In this document: piece by piece, positions 6,619 through 8,263 of the stretch
Position numbering within the stretch: the stretch's first letter is position 1
Layout: the number at the start of each line of letters is the position of its first letter
Assembly (NCBI GenBank): GCA_946480835.1
Contig: CAMLLC010000030.1
Coordinates: 1 to 8,263 of the forward strand
Direction: 5' to 3'
Source: Entomomonas sp945283395
Lineage (GTDB): Bacteria; Pseudomonadota; Gammaproteobacteria; Pseudomonadales; Pseudomonadaceae
DNA: 8,263 bases
Notes under the pieces: model-generated
What the model was told of the DNA's origin: nothing
Seen by the model: only the letters and a program-made list of their open reading frames with translations
Databases searched by the model: none
Made by a program: the position numbers and the translations under genes

Positions 6619-7917
6619 ATGTTTGATTATGTTCAATGGTTAAGACAAGCTTCGCCCTATATTAATGCCCATAGGGATGGTACTTTTGTGGTGATGTTGC
6701 CGGGAGAAGGAATAGAGCACCCTAATTTTAATAACATCATTTATGACGTAGTCTTACTCCATAGTTTAGGTATTAGACTAGTATTAGTTTATGGATCAAG
6801 ACCGCAAATTACTAAAAAACTAGCCGAGCAAGGCATTACCCCGCTGTATCATCAAGGTTTACGCATCACAGATAGCGAAACTTTAGATTGTGTCGTGGCA
6901 GTAGTAGGTAAATTGCGAAGCGTCTTTGAAGCTAAACTTTCTATGGATTTAGCCTACTCCCCTATGCAAGGCGCAAGGCTCAGAGTGACTAGTGGTAACT
7001 TTGTAACCGCTAAGCCACTAGGTGTGTTAGATGGTATCGATTATCAACATACTGGAGAAGTCCGCCGGATTGACAGAAAAGGCATCATCCAACAATTAGC
7101 TGATCGTAATATCGTATTACTTGCGCCACTTGGCTATTCACCTACCGGTGAAATTTTTAATTTAGCTTGTGAAGATGTTGCTATGGCAACCGCTATTAAA
7201 TTACAAGCAGATAAATTGATTTTATATGGGGAGCAACCAGGTATTTTATCAGCCCAAGGTGAATTAATTAGGGAGTTACGTCCTAATGATAGCTTTCCCC
7301 ATATTCAGCGGCTTAGGGGAGATTATCAAGCTGAATTATTAGATGCTGCTACCGAGGCTTGTAGACAAGGAGTTAAACGGGCACATATAGTCACCTATAA
7401 AGAAAATGGCGCATTATTAGCTGAATTATTTAGTAGAAGTGGCAATGGAACGCTAGTTGCACAAGAGCAATTTGAAATTATTAGAGAGGCAACTATTGAA
7501 GATGTAGGTGGCTTAATGGAATTAATTCGTCCACTTGAGGAGCAAGGTATTTTAGTACGTCGATCTAGAGAAATATTAGAGAGGGAAATTAATAAATTTA
7601 CAGTCATAGAAAGAGAAGGAATGATAATAGCTTGCGCAGCACTTTATCCAATGGCTGATTCGCAGGCAGGAGAATTGGCTTGTTTAGCCGTTAATCCCGC
7701 CTATCGACATGATAATAAAGGCGATATTCTCCTTACTAGCATAGAGACACAAGCGCGTCAGCAAGGTATAAATAAATTATTTGTGCTAACGACTAGAACT
7801 GCTCATTGGTTTATGGAGCGTGGCTTTGTTACTAGTAGTGTACAAAGACTACCCGCAGCTAGAGCATCATTTTATAATTTTCGCAGAAACTCTAAAGTAT
7901 TTGAAAAAGAGCTTTAA
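6619..7917 (+). CDS. argA: N-acetylglutamate synthase (amino-acid N-acetyltransferase)
   Basis: Catalyses acetyl-CoA + L-glutamate to N-acetyl-L-glutamate, the committed first step of arginine biosynthesis in the cytosol; this class is usually feedback-inhibited by arginine. The product has 432 residues, normal for the classical two-domain ArgA. An N-terminal amino-acid-kinase-like domain (about 20-265) shows FVVMLPGEGIEHPNFNNI, LVLVYGSRPQI (55-65) and LLAPLGYSPTGEIFNL; it binds arginine and lacks kinase activity in this family. The C-terminal GNAT domain (about 285-432) has REATIEDVGG, CLAVNPAYRHDNKGD (355-369, acetyl-CoA motif A), and KLFVLTTRTAHWFMERGF (386-403). The start ATG aligns with known ArgA N-termini; the upstream TAGGT gives only a weak Shine-Dalgarno. 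It lies 94 nt after the end of the full argE frame, with a paired-repeat leader between them. It appears intact, in contrast to argE. Very secure. Confidence 0.96.
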   Translation: MFDYVQWLRQASPYINAHRDGTFVVMLPGEGIEHPNFNNIIYDVVLLHSLGIRLVLVYGSRPQITKKLAEQGITPLYHQGLRITDSETLDCVVAVVGKLRSVFEAKLSMDLAYSPMQGARLRVTSGNFVTAKPLGVLDGIDYQHTGEVRRIDRKGIIQQLADRNIVLLAPLGYSPTGEIFNLACEDVAMATAIKLQADKLILYGEQPGILSAQGELIRELRPNDSFPHIQRLRGDYQAELLDAATEACRQGVKRAHIVTYKENGALLAELFSRSGNGTLVAQEQFEIIREATIEDVGGLMELIRPLEEQGILVRRSREILEREINKFTVIEREGMIIACAALYPMADSQAGELACLAVNPAYRHDNKGDILLTSIETQARQQGINKLFVLTTRTAHWFMERGFVTSSVQRLPAARASFYNFRRNSKVFEKEL

Positions 7918-7925
7918 TTAGTGGT

Positions 7926-8135
7926 GAGATTAGCCAAGAGCACAATAGAAAAGTAGAAAGATCTAATAAACTCAATAGATGGAGTTTTATCAATTAATGA
8001 CATATCAAAATGACTTTGATTTGAATGAAAAGCTAGCTGAGAGGGAAGTATTTTATATACTTTGCCAAACCTCATTCTGCTATGAATGTAAAATACCTAC
8101 CATATGAGCGACTTTTAGAAGAAATAGGAAAATAG
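7926..8135 (+). pseudogene. Decayed 3' end of an integrase-core (DDE) transposase
   Basis: Three reading-frame segments, when joined, read as the C-terminus of an rve-type transposase of the IS481/IS3 kind. Segment one (7926-7979) gives NRKVERS, matching the family NGKVERSH motif. Segment two (from 7979, another frame) gives EFYQLMTYQNDFDLNEKLAE, matching the family EFYQLLTY...DLN.KLAEWE pattern. Segment three (about 8054-8132, back in the first frame) gives FAKPHSAMNVKYLPYERLLEE, matching ..RPH.A..GKTPYE.LRE, and ends at TAG 8133-8135. Two opposite frameshifts are therefore needed, and the active-site Asp residues and all of the N-terminal part are missing. It begins within about 10 nt of the argA stop, so the element was probably cut down by deletion next to argA. 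Family recognition is from remembered motifs; exact IS family is uncertain. Confidence 0.72.
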
Positions 8136-8263
8136 CTTTATCACTGGCGATTGTAACACGCCCAACCTAAAATTAAATCATCATACTAAATCAATTTACC
8201 TTATTAGGTTGTTAAATATTGTGTAAAAGTGCACCAGTTTTACATAAGAATATGGTGTAAAAA
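8136..8263. other. AT-rich tail after transposase remnant
   Basis: No gene is visible to the window edge. An 8-bp inverted repeat, CAACCTAA (8163-8170) and TTAGGTTG (8204-8211), encloses 33 nt, and repeats of GTGTAAAA follow. This may be the terminal part of the decayed insertion element, which would then extend past the window. Confidence 0.4.
8221..8262. repeat. Repeated GTGTAAAA with inverted copy
   Basis: GTGTAAAA occurs at 8221-8228 and at 8255-8262, and TGTAAAA (8222-8228) is mirrored by TTTTACA (8238-8244), a perfect 7-bp inverted pair around GTGCACCAG. Located about 90 nt after the transposase stop, this could be an insertion-sequence end or a binding site for the next gene outside the window. 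The repeats are seen; the role is inference. Confidence 0.4.

Noticed and set aside
7395..7607. 70-codon open frame on the - strand
   Set aside because: It lies antisense to the linker and GNAT part of the well-conserved argA; Ser-rich composition is typical of a shadow frame.
7979..8107. A 42-codon ORF starting at ATG 7979 as a genuine small gene
   Set aside because: Its first half matches the transposase C-terminus, and the second half of that family motif continues in another frame, so it is better read as part of a frameshifted pseudogene.
8136..8263. CRISPR-like repeat array at the right edge
   Set aside because: The repeated unit is only 8 bases, appears in mixed orientation, and there are no regularly sized spacers.

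Overview
The window is an AT-rich stretch of a gammaproteobacterial chromosome. From remembered sequences, the proteins look most like those of Pseudomonas and relatives (WaaF, WaaC, long-form TrpS, ArgE, ArgA), but the base composition is far too AT-rich for a typical Pseudomonas. A low-GC, host-associated member of the Pseudomonadales (for example an Entomomonas-like insect-gut bacterium) is a reasonable guess. The genus is inference and cannot be settled from this sequence alone.

Layout: (1) Bases 1-650 hold no intact gene. They contain an imperfect 15-nt inverted repeat (9-23 with 371-385), several hairpins, two open but startless reading stretches, and near the end a plausible extended -10 promoter for waaF. 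(2) Bases 651-2741 hold waaF and waaC, the two heptosyltransferases that build the inner core of lipopolysaccharide, 9 nt apart on the + strand. (3) A short convergent gap is followed by a zapG/yhcB-type (DUF1043) inner-membrane cell-envelope protein on the - strand (2789-3250). (4) A divergent promoter region of about 120 nt leads into a tightly packed + strand cluster: a small alpha/beta hydrolase (TTG start), trpS (tryptophanyl-tRNA synthetase with a C-terminal YegP-like extension), argE and argA. (5) After argA comes the decayed 3' end of an integrase-core (DDE) transposase, followed by short repeats at the right edge.

How the genes work together: WaaC and WaaF add the first and second L-glycero-D-manno-heptose to Kdo-lipid A. 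ArgA makes N-acetylglutamate from glutamate and acetyl-CoA, and ArgE normally removes the acetyl group from N-acetylornithine, so argE-argA is a small arginine-biosynthesis pair placed directly behind trpS. The most notable observation is that argE carries a single in-frame TAA at codon 314. The remaining 65 codons downstream are still open and recognisably ArgE, including the metal-binding histidine region that the truncated product would lack. This looks like a very recent inactivation, or else a sequencing error.

I did not see a convincing novel multi-gene system here. The items worth a second look are the argE nonsense codon, the transposase remnant next to argA, the unexplained 650-nt left region with its inverted repeat, and the paired repeats in the argA leader.
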